Below, in pieces: positions 44,509 through 55,925 of a stretch of DNA of 64,000 bases; position 1 is the first letter of the stretch; each line of letters begins with the position of its first letter. Source of the DNA: Rutstroemia sp. NJR-2017a BVV2 (taxonomy: Eukaryota; Ascomycota; Leotiomycetes; Helotiales; Rutstroemiaceae); NCBI GenBank assembly GCA_002946415.1, contig NJPS01000075.1:288100-352099 (forward strand). Direction: 5' to 3'. The notes under the pieces were generated by a model that was not told where the DNA came from, searched no databases, and worked only from the letters and a program-made list of their open reading frames with translations. Position numbers and translations under genes: made by a program.

Positions 44509-45710
44509 ATGCAGCTACTACCATATCTCCTAACCGCTGGCTTATTCGGTCAAGCTCTGGCCGTAAGCATGAGCAGTCGGTTCACAGTCTCATCCACTTG
44601 CTCTACGGCCAAAGTCAACGATATGTTGGATGAAACTATCGATATGGTTAAAGTTGCCATCGCAGGAATTGATACTCTCTTGAATGCTGGAGTCAGAATC
44701 AAGCCAACTTTCGCGACTGCTGAGATCAGTGCTTTGATGAATGCGGCTCGATTTGTGTGGGGCATTCAATCCCCAGGAACGTGGGCCGCATCGTTGAGTT
44801 CAGATGATACTAATCAGTTGAAAAAAGCTCAAGGTATGCTCAAACTCTTTGATAGATTATTCAGCAGAAGGACACTAACAGAAGTACAGCTAATTATCAA
44901 AAACTGTATGCTGCACTAAATTCGGGGACTGGCATGAACCCTAGCGAGAACACCTTGTTCTGCGATGATTCCACATTGAAGTGGACCACTGTGAGTTCGA
45001 TCCCGCACCTGAGGGATTGCTTTACTAATAGGGTGAACAGAAAGCGGGAGACGTTTTCCCAGACGCTACTGCAACTCAGACAGTAGAGCAATACTGTATG
45101 TGGCGAACCCTCGTTTCGCGACCATTTGCTAATTGAAGCGTAGTCCAAGCAAAAGGTGTTAAGGATCTTAGCCTTTTCAAAAAGGGAATATGGAAAGATC
45201 CAGACCACAAGCGACAGAACAACGCCTACTTCAACTTCTTCGTCGATGAATACGATGGCAGCCCGATGTGCGGTAGCAGGGCAGCTGAAGCCATCACCTA
45301 CTGGAATTCAGGGAACATGTTGCTCTGCCCCAAAGCCTTCGACTCATCCAATTACAAGACCAGTTTAAGCAGTATGAGATCTACCTCAGCAGAGGTTACC
45401 TGGAATAATGTCCGATCACTTCCTGGTGTTTTCCTTCATGAGATGATGCATTTCCTGGACCTGCAACCGCACGGTACGTCTTTCGGCATGGGACTTAAGA
45501 TATAAAAACTAACAAGATGCAGTAATTGACCAGAAAATCCCAGGCGACAATGGGAACCCGGTTTCGGCTTATGGATTGATTGCATGTTGGTTGTTGTCAG
45601 GAGAAGCTGGAGCTAAGACTGTCGACAAGTCGAAGGCCATAGCAAATGCTGATTCTTATAATGTTTTCGCAACGATGGCTTACTTGCCGTCAGCGAAGTT
45701 TGTCGGTTAG
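44509..45710 (+). CDS. Secreted zinc metalloprotease, deuterolysin/M35-like
   Basis: Five exons: 44509-44833, 44890-44990, 45041-45095, 45144-45473 and 45523-45710, 332 aa; introns are 48-56 nt with normal ends. The N-terminus is a signal peptide (MQLLPYLLTAGLFGQALA). The zinc site HEMMH begins at His259 (VFLHEMMHFLDL); downstream VSAYG follows DNGNP, a possible counterpart of the GTxDxxYG aspzincin motif, and ANADSYNVFATMAY matches the NADSY segment of M35 enzymes. Cysteines in TLFCDD, SPMCGS, MLLCPK and IACWLL could form disulfides. The enzyme would act outside the cell on proteins. The M35 family call is reasonable but sequence identity to deuterolysins appears low. Confidence 0.85.
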
Positions 45711-46334
45711 AAGAAGCTGGCCATTGCGAGCGTAGAAATATGATTAATTGGGATTATAAATTGTTCTATGAACAAACAAATAAAATGTATTATTCAAGAA
45801 GCAGACCACTGCTACCTATCTCCTCCATGCCGCCTTCGTTCTGGCACTAGCACAAGCACACGAAAGCTGCAAAAAAAGTCTGCCACCTCAAAGGAACAGT
45901 GACGACGAGCCTCGCGCATTTCCGTGGATTCTGAGAATTACGTTTTCTGCCAACAACCAAACAATTGATGGTTTGACAACAAATTTAACCTATTTTTGTG
46001 CGCAGGAACAAGCCGACTCGAAGAGTACAATGGCTACCTCAACTAGAGGAAAGAATGCGACAAGTTCTCGAGAGCGGTCTGTATAACAGAGAGCTTCGTG
46101 GGCTGATCATGCTTCATATGAGCATTCTGAATTATAATTTCTGTCTGCTTCGACTGCAATGGACGAGAAAGCCAAAAAATTACTTGCAAAGTTGCAGGTT
46201 GTGACTGCGCCACAGTCACGTGTATACCTATGCTCTGCCCCAACCACTTCTTTGCTACTGATGATAGTTAATGCAAGCACAGCTCTGCAAGTAAACATTT
46301 CGACATAGAAACGGATCGCAGTTCACCAAGGACT
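45711..46334. other. Intergenic region
   Basis: 3' flank of the protease gene and promoter of the next gene; no gene recognised. Confidence 0.55.
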
Positions 46335-47478
46335 ATGGATGACTCAAGGTCAGAGCGCAGTTCCATGCGCAAAAGAGATTCTCGTTCTAGATCTCCCCGT
46401 CGACATCAATCGCATTCGCATTCTTATCGCAAAAGGTCACCGCACAGCAAACACCACAGAAGCAAAGGCGCAAGCGATTCAACTGCTCCCCAATCCCTCC
46501 CATTCAATTCACCACAGCTCACCAAATACGACTATGAATACTATAAGCCAATGTTCGCATTGTACTTGGATATGCAGAAGAGCATATTTCTGGACGAGCT
46601 AGGAGACGCCGAGGTTAAAGGAAGATGGAAGAGCTTCATAGGGAAATGGTAAATATTCCAGCATTGTCAACTGTAGTACGGCTTGGTCGGAGCATGGCTA
46701 ACATGTGTGAGGAATCGTGGAGAACTTTCAGAAGGATGGTATGATCCCTCAACTTTACGGAAAGCGCAAGATTCTACGAGGGCGACCGCAGAGGAATATG
46801 CGCAAGAGTCAAACACGAAGCTATCCCCAGAACAAGCTGCTGAGACTGGGCGCGCATTCACAAACAATACCACCGGAGAAGGAGATGATGGCAGCGACAG
46901 TGACGATTCCATAGGTCCGACTCTCCCGGGAGATGTTGGAAAAGGGAAAGGGAGTAGAATGGGACCCAGTATTCCAAACTTACAAGATCTGGAACTTAAG
47001 AGGGGTACGTAAAGCTGGAGTCTCTTGATGGCGCTTTATGTTGGCTAATACATTCACAGAAATGGACGAAGAGGACAAATTAGCTCGTCGCGACGACATT
47101 CGATTTGCGCGGAAACTCGATCGCAAAGAACAGAAAGCCGCATTAGACGAACTAGTCCCCCGCGCAGAAGCTGGTACCAGAGAGAGGCAGTTAGAAAAGA
47201 AGAAAGAAGTCAATGAGAAGATGAAGTCATTCAGGGAGAAGTCGCCAGGCGCAGCAGAGGTTCCAGATAGCGACTTGATGGGCGGGGATGATGGCATTGA
47301 GGGGTTCAAGAAGAAGAAAGAGGAATTTGAGCGGAAAAAGAATGAAAGAGAACTGCGAAGAGAGGAGATAATGAGAGCTAGACAGGCTGAGAGGGAGGAG
47401 AGACTACAAGAATATCGGCAGAAGGAAGAGGGTACTATGGCAATGCTTAAGGCTTTGGCTAAGCAGAATTTTGGGTAA
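46335..47478 (+). CDS. RS-rich nuclear protein, SCI1/NKAPD1-like
   Basis: Exons 46335-46648, 46712-47004 and 47060-47478, 341 aa. Intron 1 (63 nt) ends in GTGTGAG and splits the Trp codon of KWNRGELSEGWYDP; intron 2 (55 nt) has a GTACGT donor. The first 50 residues are an Arg/Ser/His-rich tract (RDSRSRSPRRHQSHSHSY), as in splicing-linked proteins. The next block (LDMQKSIFLDELGDAEVKGR and KSFIGKWNRGELSEGWY) resembles the conserved core of plant style cell-cycle inhibitor 1 and its animal relatives. The C-terminal half is a long charged coiled coil (ERKKNERELRREEIMRARQ). Nuclear localisation is likely; the molecular role is uncertain. The middle has GP-[ST]-[LI]-P motifs (IGPTLPGD, MGPSIPN). 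Confidence 0.75.
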
Positions 47479-47861
47479 TGGACAGGCCTCAGAAATTTTA
47501 ACATAGAATTTGCCACTGCTTCAGCAATATTGATATTCAATTCAATCGCGTCTAGTGACCCAAACTTCTCTTCAGTAGTGCAGCCAGTACAACATTCGAT
47601 ACAACTCAGGATTAATGCCCAGCCTTATTCAGCCTTGTCAAGTGCCGAGGCCGAGTAGCTTGAAAATAATCTCAATCTACACAATCTCAAAGTTGCTGAT
47701 CATTCAACAATGTTTGCAGACACAACAATGGGTTCAATATAAATGATCCACTGACGAATTGGCCATACTGAGCATACTAAATTGTGCCAAGGTTGCTCAA
47801 AAGGTTTATTCGAAAACATTTCAGTCTCTGCACAAAATCAAAGCAGGTAGCGGCGCAAGCT
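47479..47861. other. Intergenic region
   Basis: Promoter and leader of the following methyltransferase gene; an in-frame stretch without ATG begins at 47784. Confidence 0.5.
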
Positions 47862-49224
47862 ATGCAGGTCGCTGGAAGAACAATGTGCGCGGGGCTAAAG
47901 AGTCGCGGGGCTTTCTGCTTGCAGAGCATATCACGAAATTCATCGCCAGCATCTAGGAAACTAAGCACAACACTATTTCGTGCTGCGAAGTCGAATTCGA
48001 AGTCAAAACCAAAGCCAAAGCCAAAGCCGCAGTCCACCAAGAATACACCGAAAGCTCGGCCAGAATACAGGTTTTAATCTCATACCTATGCTCCTGCAGT
48101 TATCCTGACCATCTCGCAGAACTCCAACCCCACAGCGAAATCTCAACAATGCCGAAGGCACCCCTCTACCGCCCCCTCCGAGCCCCGCTCCGGGATTCTC
48201 ATGGTATAGAAAAGTCCCCCTCATCGGCTCGGGCATTATCGTCCTCATGATTGCCGGGGCAGGCTCCTATGCATATGTACTCAGTAAGAATGTGTCTGCC
48301 GATTCACCTACGTCTCCGGCTGCTCAAGAGGATGTCTCCTCCCGCTACAATAGTATAGCCTCCAAATTTGACAGTGAGATTGAAACCACGGAATACTGGA
48401 CGGGGATCACGAAAGCTCGCAAAAAGATGATAGCCGAAGCTTCTGGGGATGTGCTTGAAGTGTCGATTGGGACGGGGAGAAATTTGGATTACTATGATTG
48501 GGACTTCAAGGGGTTCAATGGGGTGGGGAAGATTAGCCAGGACCCAAGAATGGGAATCAAGAGAGGCAAGGTAAAGAGCTTCACTGCTGTAGATAAAAGT
48601 GCGGAGATGCTCGAAGTTGCGCACGAAAAGTTTTCGGCCATGTTCCCCGGAGTTATAGGCGTGCGATGGATTGTTCAAGATGCTGCAGAACCGATACCTG
48701 GACCACCAAGAAATGCGAACGAGAGAAGTGGAAACAAAGACGCAAAATACGATACAATAGTACAGACCATGGGACTATGTTCGGTGAATGATCCAGTGGC
48801 ATTGTTGAAGAATCTGGGAGATTGTGTAAAGGAGGAGGAAGGGCGCATATTATTACTAGAACACGGAAGAGGAACCTGGGAATGGATAAACAGAATTCTG
48901 GATGGTTCTGCGCAAGGCCATGCAACTCAGTGGGGATGCTGGTGGAACAGAGATCTGGAGGAAATTGTTAAGGAGAGTGGATTGGAAATTGTGAAGATGG
49001 AGAGGTGGCATTTTGGCACGAATTGGAGGTTTGAATTGAAGAAACCGAAAACTACTACTACGATGAAGGAAGAGGTAAAGGCTCCCGCAGAGAAAATACA
49101 GAAGGTTGAAGAGAAGGTTGAAGAGAAGGTTGAAGAGAAGGTTGAAGAGAAGGTTGAAGAGAAGGTTGAAGAGAAGGTTGAAAAGAAGGTTCAAGAGACA
49201 GCGCAGAAGAAAGGATGGTGGTGA
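47862..49224 (+). CDS. oms1: Oms1-like mitochondrial methyltransferase
   Basis: Exons 47862-48070 and 48120-49224, 437 aa; the 49-nt intron (donor GTTTTAAT, branch CCTGACC, acceptor TCGCAG) is required to avoid an in-frame TGA. The N-terminus is Arg/Ser-rich and acid-poor, fitting mitochondrial import. A Lys-Pro run (SKPKPKPKPQ) and one membrane helix (VPLIGSGIIVLMIAGAGSYA) follow. The methyltransferase domain shows SAM motif I (VLEVSIGTGRNLDYYD) and KYDTIVQTMGLCSVNDPV and ILLLEHGRGTWEW, as in yeast Oms1, an inner-membrane protein linked to respiratory function. The C-terminus carries a tandem VEEK repeat of 12 bp units. The start is inferred from the presequence and could lie at a later Met. 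Confidence 0.82.
49105..49200 (+). repeat. 12-bp coding minisatellite (VEEK)
   Basis: GTTGAAGAGAAG is repeated six times without change, followed by two degenerate units. It encodes (Val-Glu-Glu-Lys)n at the C-terminus of the methyltransferase. Confidence 0.95.
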
Positions 49225-50375
49225 AGCTTCGAGTATTTGGCACTCCTCTCCCATATAGACTTACATATCAGGGCATATGCACATACCACCGACCCTTCGA
49301 TATTTGCGTCGGCGTTAACCTTAAAGACTCATCTCGTGCCCATTTATCTTGTTCCTGGAAATGCTACCAAGCAAGCGTACCCCCTGGCACCCTACAACAG
49401 GCTTATCATTCTACCCACACAGCTTCTCATTGGCCGACGGCGCGTATGCCACGGATAGCCACAAAGCTTGTGATGGTTTTTTTAAGTACTGTGCATCCAT
49501 CAGCCTTGCAGGCGGCGTATAGATTACCTCTCATAACGGTTGGGTAGCAAATCAAGCATTTCTTGGAAGGCTTGCTGCGAGATGAGTTCTTTCGTCATGC
49601 CGGAAAACGGTTGCAGCGGTCCAGGCCCCCTGTGCGGCGAGTCCGGAGTTGACGACCAATACAACACCCATGTTTGATTATTCCGCTGCTGACAAGATCG
49701 TCGAGTTACATTGCCAAAAAGATTTCAACATCATAGTATCACACAACACGCGCCCTTAACGTGAGTTTCCATTGCCCTCTCTCACCGCAGTCCGCCCGTC
49801 TGCAGCTCGTGGCAATCGCAAACAAATCTATTAATGTCAGTCAGTATCAGTACCCATAAGTTAACATATCTATTTCTCCTATCAACGCCGAGCTCCACTT
49901 ACCCCGGAGAGAATCCGAGCGATATCTACCCAGTCATCACGTGTCAGGGGTCTTAGTCTGGACGCAATGTGGATCGTCTGTGCTATGACGACCAACTGCA
50001 GTGCAGCGTGAGAAGCGTACGCAACGAAAACGGTTAAGCTCAAATCTTTTTACGTATCGTTTTTTCTTGATTCGAGCATTTTATCGCTCTATCCGTTGCA
50101 GATCCCCGCGAGCTTGACTATTTCTCTACTGTCATTTTCCTTATCAATTTTTGCGGGGTCGTGGTGGAACGGAAGGGTTCATGAGTAAGGTTGCTTAGGT
50201 TTTGATTATCTACTGGTGAGTTGGGTTCAGTCCTCGTGTGCAGGTAGGCAGGGTTGCTTTTTTCTTAATGATGGTCGTATCCTCCTCGTCCTTCTCTTCC
50301 GTCTTTCTTTCCTCCTCTCGTTCTTCTTTCTATCGAATCCATTGAGTTGAGTTGGGTCGACTCGGGTATCCAGTC
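49225..50375. other. Intergenic region, long 5' flank of the permease gene
   Basis: No gene seen. Pyrimidine-rich sequence at about 50280-50335 (CTTCTCTTCC..) is a likely promoter/leader tract. Confidence 0.55.
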
Positions 50376-52283
50376 ATGCCTCGACGACATTCTGCGACGG
50401 CCCATGAGGCTGATGCGGCTCAATTGGCTGCTATGGGCCATAAGGCGGAATTGGACCGCAATTTCTCTACACTTTCTATGATGGGTCTGGCATTTGCCAT
50501 TCTTAACTCATGGACAGCTCTCGCCGCAAGTTTGAGCGTTGCGCTACCTAGTGGTGGATCGACTTCTGTGCTTTGGGGCTTGATCAGTAAGTATCCTCCT
50601 CGCGAATATATTCTCGCGACTTAAGTGCTGATTTTTGGCCTCAACAGCTGCCGGTATCTGCAACCTGTGTCTCGCAGTTTCCCTCTCCGAATATCTCTCC
50701 GCCTACCCCACAGCAGGAGGACAGTACCATTGGGTGGCAGTCATCTCGTGGAAGCGCTATGTCCCGATTCTTAGTTGGATTACTGGCTGGATCAACGTCG
50801 CAGGATGGATCGCGCTCGTCGCCTCCGGTGGACTTCTCGGCTCCCAGCTCATCGTCGGTATCATCTCCCTCACGCATCCCAACTACTCCCCCGAACGCTG
50901 GCATCAATTCCTCCTCTACATCGCATACAACATCATCGCGCTCGTGATCAACGCATTCATGACCTCGCTTCTCCCTCTCATTACCAAATCTGCTTTCATA
51001 TGGAGTATCCTCGGATTCGTCGTGATCTCCATCACAGTCCTCGCGACCGCAAGCCCCGAATACAATAGCGCGGAATTCGTCTTTACAAATTTCCTCAACA
51101 CGACGGGATGGCCCGATGGAATCGCTTGGCTTCTCGGTCTTCTGCAGGCGGGTTTGGGTCTCACGGGCTTCGATGCAGTGGCGCATATGATTGAAGAGAT
51201 TCCCAACCCAGCTGTAGAAGGACCCAAAATCATGATCGGCTGTGTCTTGATCGGTGTCTTCACCGGCTTCATCTTCCTCATGGTTCTGCTCTTCGTCGCC
51301 GGCAACGTCGACGACGTTATCGAATCCACAGCTGGTCCTCTCCTCCAGATCTTCTACCACGCAACCGGTTCCAAAGCCGGCGCTATCTGTCTCCTCGTGT
51401 TCCCCCTCGTTTGCCTCCTCTTCGCAACTATCTCCATCACCACCACTTCGACGCGCATGACGTATGCTTTTGCTCGTGACGGCGGGCTTCCGTTCTCGAG
51501 AGTCTTCTCAAAAGTTCATCCGAAATTGGGGCTCCCGCTCAATGCGCTGTGGTTGACGATGACTTGTGTGTTGCTATTTGGACTCATTTTCTTGGGCTCG
51601 AGTTCGGCGTTTAATGCGATTGTTAGCGCAAGTGTCGTGGCGTTGGGTGTGAGTTATGCGATCCCGGTTGCGGTGGGGTGTTTGAGGGGGAGGAAGGTAT
51701 TGCCGGAGGATAGGAAGTTTAAGTTGGGTGCGGTGGCGGGGTGGACATGTAATTTGGTGAGTTTTGGTTTTTATTCTGCGGTGTACGAGTGTTTCAAGAC
51801 CGGCGTTGGTTTTCTTGGATGCGACTATTTTTGCATGGGGTTGGAGCCGTGGGGTCATACCTATTTTGGGAAGATTCGTGTTGAAAGAAAGTCATACTAA
51901 CATCATGACCCAACAGATTGGCATCGCATACGTGATAGTCACCACCGTTCTCTTCCTCTTCCCACCCGATTTACCAGTTACAGGAAGCAACATGAGTACG
52001 TCTCTCCCCAACCACTTTTTCCCTTCCCCTGATCCCCCTCAAAACCATACTAACACCCCCTCTCCCAGACTACTGCGTCGTCGCCTTCTTCCTCGTCTTC
52101 GTCATCGCCGTAGTCCAATGGTTCGTCGACGGAAAAAAGAACTTCACAGGCCCAAGAGTCGATCTTGATGCTATTGGAGAGGGTCATGTGGTGGGGATAC
52201 CGGTTGAGGGTGGGGAGGGTACGTATGAGGAGGGAGCGACGAGGAAGGTTAGTGGGAGTGACGGGAGTGGGAAGGGGTTGTAG
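50376..52283 (+). CDS. APC-superfamily amino acid/choline permease
   Basis: Exons 50376-50586, 50648-51756, 51917-51995 and 52069-52283, 537 aa. Splice signals are GTAAGT/AACAG, GTGAGT/AACAG and GTACGT/CCCAG. The protein has the fungal amino acid/choline/GABA permease (HNM1/UGA4-like) pattern: FSTLSMMGLAFAILNSW at the start of helix 1, SEYLSAYPTAGGQYHW, GWINVAGWIALVASGG, LGLTGFDAVAHMIEEIPNP, STRMTYAFARDGGLPFS and a late KKNFTGPRVDLDAI. About 12 membrane helices are visible. The Glu in MIEEIPNPAVEGP is part of the conserved substrate loop. Substrate could be choline, GABA or an amino acid. Plasma membrane location is expected. The cytosolic tail is Gly/Glu-rich. Confidence 0.93.
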
Positions 52284-53455
52284 TTTTAAGAGCGGGTGTT
52301 AGGATTGTGTATACTATGCTTGCTTGAATAATGGCATAGCGTGGCGTTTGGAAAAGTGGAAAATTGATAGATGATTATGCACACTTTTTTGGATTGAAAT
52401 ATGTTGCTGCTGGAGTGAGTGATGAAATGTGTTATAAGTACGGCAGAAGATGGTAATAGATACGATTTGGAAGAACTCTCGATATGTCTCTGAAGTTCAT
52501 GGTCCAACAGTGGGTACAGCGTATTGTATTGATCATAGAAGTCTTCACTGCCCAGCTATACGCTCCTCACAAACTCGCCAAAGCGGTATCTTCACGCAAA
52601 TTCCCAGCGAATAAGTCGACAAAAGAATATCATGAATGGCAATAAAGTGAAAAGGGTGACAACGAAAGTGAGCGATGAAGCGACAAGAGTGACAACGAAT
52701 ATAAGAAGAGTGACAACAATAACGGTGTGTTAACTAAATAAAACTATCGTACAAGTTACAATAGAGAGTTTGAATCTCAAAACTCTCCTCCGTCAGTTCG
52801 ACATCTATAGAATAGATCAGTCCTCTCCCCGCCTGAGCTCTTCGCTATTTCCTACAAACCATTCTCATTATACTTTTATCAAATATCTATAATCAGAGCT
52901 TTATATACCCTTTTCTTCTCTGCCTTTCTCTTCTCTCTCTGCCTTTCCTATATATAAGCATTATATTTACTTCTATTTATTTTATTTACTCTATAAAGTT
53001 TGATTAGTCGAGAGATTGATATATTTGTAATTATTAGTAAATTAACTTTATCTTTTTTATAAAATTTTATTTTTCTTAATTTTTGGAATTAGAATATATA
53101 AATATTAGAGTTTATTAATCGTAGTTGCCTACAAAGCAAGAGAGATATATGGCGTTGATGGCGGCAGTATAGCTTGGCGGCGGCATAGGTGGCGGCGGCA
53201 TGGCTTAAAAGCCACTCCTATAGCCCTATGGGAACTCCCATAGGGCTATAGTAAGGTGGCTTGACGATAGGTCTATGGGAAAATAGCCCCCTCGGAGGTA
53301 CCAGGTCTCTATAGCAGAAAATCACACCAAAATTTCAGTAGGAAGGGGTCGGGTGGCAGCAGAGTTAACCCCAATAATCAATTAAGTATCTAATATATAG
53401 GTAATAATTAATATGGTAAGTTACAGTCTCTAACTGGGACGGATGGAAATGATTA
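52284..53455. other. AT-rich intergenic block with a strong hairpin
   Basis: About 52860-53110 is AT-rich with long T/A tracts. GGCGGC repeats occur at about 53157-53200, then the hairpin at 53210-53261. No coding region is seen. With the block at 61.1-61.86 kb it brackets the oxidoreductase/oxygenase/MFS island. Confidence 0.6.
53210..53261. repeat. Perfect 15-bp inverted repeat hairpin
   Basis: CTATAGCCCTATGGG (53218-53232) and its exact reverse complement (53237-53251) are separated by four bases AACT, with outer AGCCAC / GTGGCT flanks also pairing. It could be a cruciform, transposon end or fragment of an RNA hairpin. Confidence 0.75.
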
Positions 53456-54520
53456 TCACATTGCACCTTTTACAATAATCTTGCCTCTTGCCCGTCCTGT
53501 CCTCAACTTCTCAAAAGCCCTGGGTGCGTCATCAAATTCGAAAAGCTCATCCACCACGACTTTGATTTTGCCTGCTGCCATCCATTCGCCAAGAAGGGCG
53601 AGGTCTTTGTGGTTGTTCTTTGCCCTCACCAAGGAGAATTTCCGGGGACCACCATCCAGGGATGATAGAAGCATCATACGTGATGCCATGAGCTTTATGT
53701 CTGCCACCAACATACTCGCACCGACTTGCACAAACTGGCCACTTGGGACGAGAAAGTCGCCGCAAGCTGAATACAGATCTTCAGGTGAAGAACCAATGTT
53801 GTCGACGACGAGGTCAAATACTTGGCCCTTAGCCTTCAATGTAGCAACCAAGTCGCCTTGATTATAATCAATTACCTCATCCGCACCGAGGCTCTTACAC
53901 AAGTCAATATTACGCGCAGAGCATGAGGTCGTCACGTAGCATCCCAGAAGTTTAGCGATCTGGATGCCGAACGTGCCAGTGCCGCCACTACCACCATTGA
54001 TGAATATGCGAAATGGTGATCTTATAGGAGAGAATTTAGAAGGGACATGAGGCACGATGCTGGTGAAAGCAGCCAGGCCGACCGAGCCTATGCCGCTTGC
54101 GTGTTCGAGGCTCACGCCCCTGGGTACGAGTGCGCAGCCGGAAGATTTCGCGACAACGTACTCCCCTAGTGCTCCGAAGGAGCCTGGTTCGAGACGTCCG
54201 AACACAGAGTCGCCAATCTTGACCGGAAATTCAATCGTAGAGCCAAGGCCAACGACTTCGCCTGCAAAGTCCGTTGCAGGGCTGGCTGGCACTGCAATCA
54301 TGGCACGCGCCATGGCATAAGACTGCTCCGGGAGCCTGTAGTCAATGGGATTGAGGCCAGCAGCACGTACCCGGACGAGCAGCTCATTTTTCAAGAGGCC
54401 TGGCGGTGATTGGGGGCGGGGATGAGTTGCCGTAGCAGAAAGTGTCAGGTTTTTGTGCAGGCCACCCTTTGCGCTGGAATAAATCCAAGTTCGCATTACT
54501 TTTGACATCGTTGTGGCCAT
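53456..54520 (-). CDS. MDR-superfamily NAD(P)H oxidoreductase (quinone-reductase-like, RTN4IP1/Yim1 type)
   Basis: Single exon, 354 aa. Fold markers are the catalytic domain start LLVRVRAAGLNPIDYRL, the chamber segment PATDFAGEVVGLGS, GDSVFGRLEPGSFGALGEYVV and the nucleotide-binding INGGSGGTGTFGIQIAKLLG, with ADEVIDYNQGDL and the C-terminal DDAPRAFEKLRTGRARGKIIVK. No zinc-ligand Cys set is present, so it belongs to the zinc-free quinone oxidoreductase / enoyl reductase branch. It would reduce a quinone or an activated double bond with NADPH; the substrate is unknown. The N-terminal extension MATTMSKVMRTWIYSS may be mitochondrial but is weak. It is the left gene of an island of metabolic genes. 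Confidence 0.9.
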   Translation of the reverse strand: MATTMSKVMRTWIYSSAKGGLHKNLTLSATATHPRPQSPPGLLKNELLVRVRAAGLNPIDYRLPEQSYAMARAMIAVPASPATDFAGEVVGLGSTIEFPVKIGDSVFGRLEPGSFGALGEYVVAKSSGCALVPRGVSLEHASGIGSVGLAAFTSIVPHVPSKFSPIRSPFRIFINGGSGGTGTFGIQIAKLLGCYVTTSCSARNIDLCKSLGADEVIDYNQGDLVATLKAKGQVFDLVVDNIGSSPEDLYSACGDFLVPSGQFVQVGASMLVADIKLMASRMMLLSSLDGGPRKFSLVRAKNNHKDLALLGEWMAAGKIKVVVDELFEFDDAPRAFEKLRTGRARGKIIVKGAM

Positions 54521-55925
54521 TTAAGTGTGAAGGTAGCACTGGATTCCAGTGTTACCAAAGTTGGTCGTTGTGAAATATCAAAGGTGCAGAATAGATAGCT
54601 AGGTCAAGGGCATTCCACTATTAAAGTCTCCTACTCTTCTCTGTCCGTAATAGAGCTGTGGAGGATGACCGCTTGGCAAGAAAGGGTCAAGGGTAATTTT
54701 GAGGCGCTGAAGACCGGGGATGTAGGAGTATGCCGGGGGATGTACGGAGTAGGAGTAATGCCGGGGATGTAGGGATCTGGCACAAGATAACATGTATGGA
54801 GATGGAGATTATATCATCATTGTACGGCAAAGGGAGGGGAAGGCCAAGTTGTGCAGAGTTTAGGATGGATACCGAAGAAATACTCCGGAAATTCTTGCAA
54901 AAGCTAATGAGCATTCTCCGCATTCCCTACAAAAAAAAGGGATCGGTAAACTTTGCAAAACTTGGCTTTCCTCCCCTTTACCTTTGAATCGGTCGATCAC
55001 ATATGGTTAGGTTAGCACGGAAACGACATATACGTATATGGAATTAAAACAAACTACCGTCTTACCCGCATTATCTCGCAGTCTCGGTTTATTGGATACT
55101 ACATATCTGTAAATAACTGCAAAATTTTAGTCACGGCAGCTTAATTTGAGAAGGCTGTCTCCATGTCAGTGATCAGCGCATGGATACTTGACATCCCAAT
55201 AGCAAGAGATTATACGATAACTGAACAACTTGAAAATGAGTTTGTGCAAGCGGATGTCCCTAATCAGTAAAGGGCCCGGAATAGCCCTAGTCAAAATGCA
55301 GGGTACGTCTGAGACAGGATGTCGTGGCTGTCTCAAGGGTAGTCCCTGTTCTCGCACCTTCTATAGATCGACCAATCAGCTCGCGACAGTAACCTCTGCT
55401 ATACTACTTGATTCGCCAGAATTTAGATCGTGGAGCGACAGGGACTACACTTATTTATCCTCAAGACCAAGTATATTGGAGATATCTAGCCAAGAAAAAG
55501 TAGGTCAGACCGGGGAATTACATAATGAATGACTTTACCCCTGTAAGGCTAACGCACGGTACTGGGGTTAGTCTTTCAGTAATGTCAGGCCGATAAGATG
55601 TAACGGGATGCGGCTGAGATTTCCACTTACGGATATATCGATAGTGGAGTCAGGGGGGCTTTCTTGCGGGGTGTGGGCTGTGCTGAGACTAGCGCCCAGC
55701 GGATACGTACCGGGGCGTTTTTTTTTTCCTTCGGGCGGTGGCAGAATATTCATTGGCAGGATTTTAAGAAATATTCATGCACTCGGATCACTCCGTATTC
55801 GCCGATTACAACTTATCAGTATTGATTATTTCCATGGAAAGTTTCCCAAGAGAATAACGGAGTTTATTTGCGATACTAATGACTTGACATCTTCGATACA
55901 TTCCTAAAAATCTTTATCAGCCAGA
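54521..55925. other. Intergenic region holding a MITE copy
   Basis: Contains MITE copy B at 55331-55474. A T/GC-rich stretch near 55728 precedes the oxygenase gene end. No gene seen. Confidence 0.55.
55331..55474. mobile_element. Snapback MITE, copy B (diverged)
   Basis: Shares with copy A the start TAGTCCCTGTTCT, the inner CCAATCAGCT, the TTTAGATCGTG and the end AGCGACAGGGACT, then a right end reading TTATTTATCCT..CCAAGTAT. The left terminal repeat is eroded or partly deleted. Length about 144 bp. Confidence 0.6.

Noticed and set aside
50641..51360. 239-codon minus-strand frame
   Set aside because: Antisense shadow of the permease gene; composition reflects the opposite strand.
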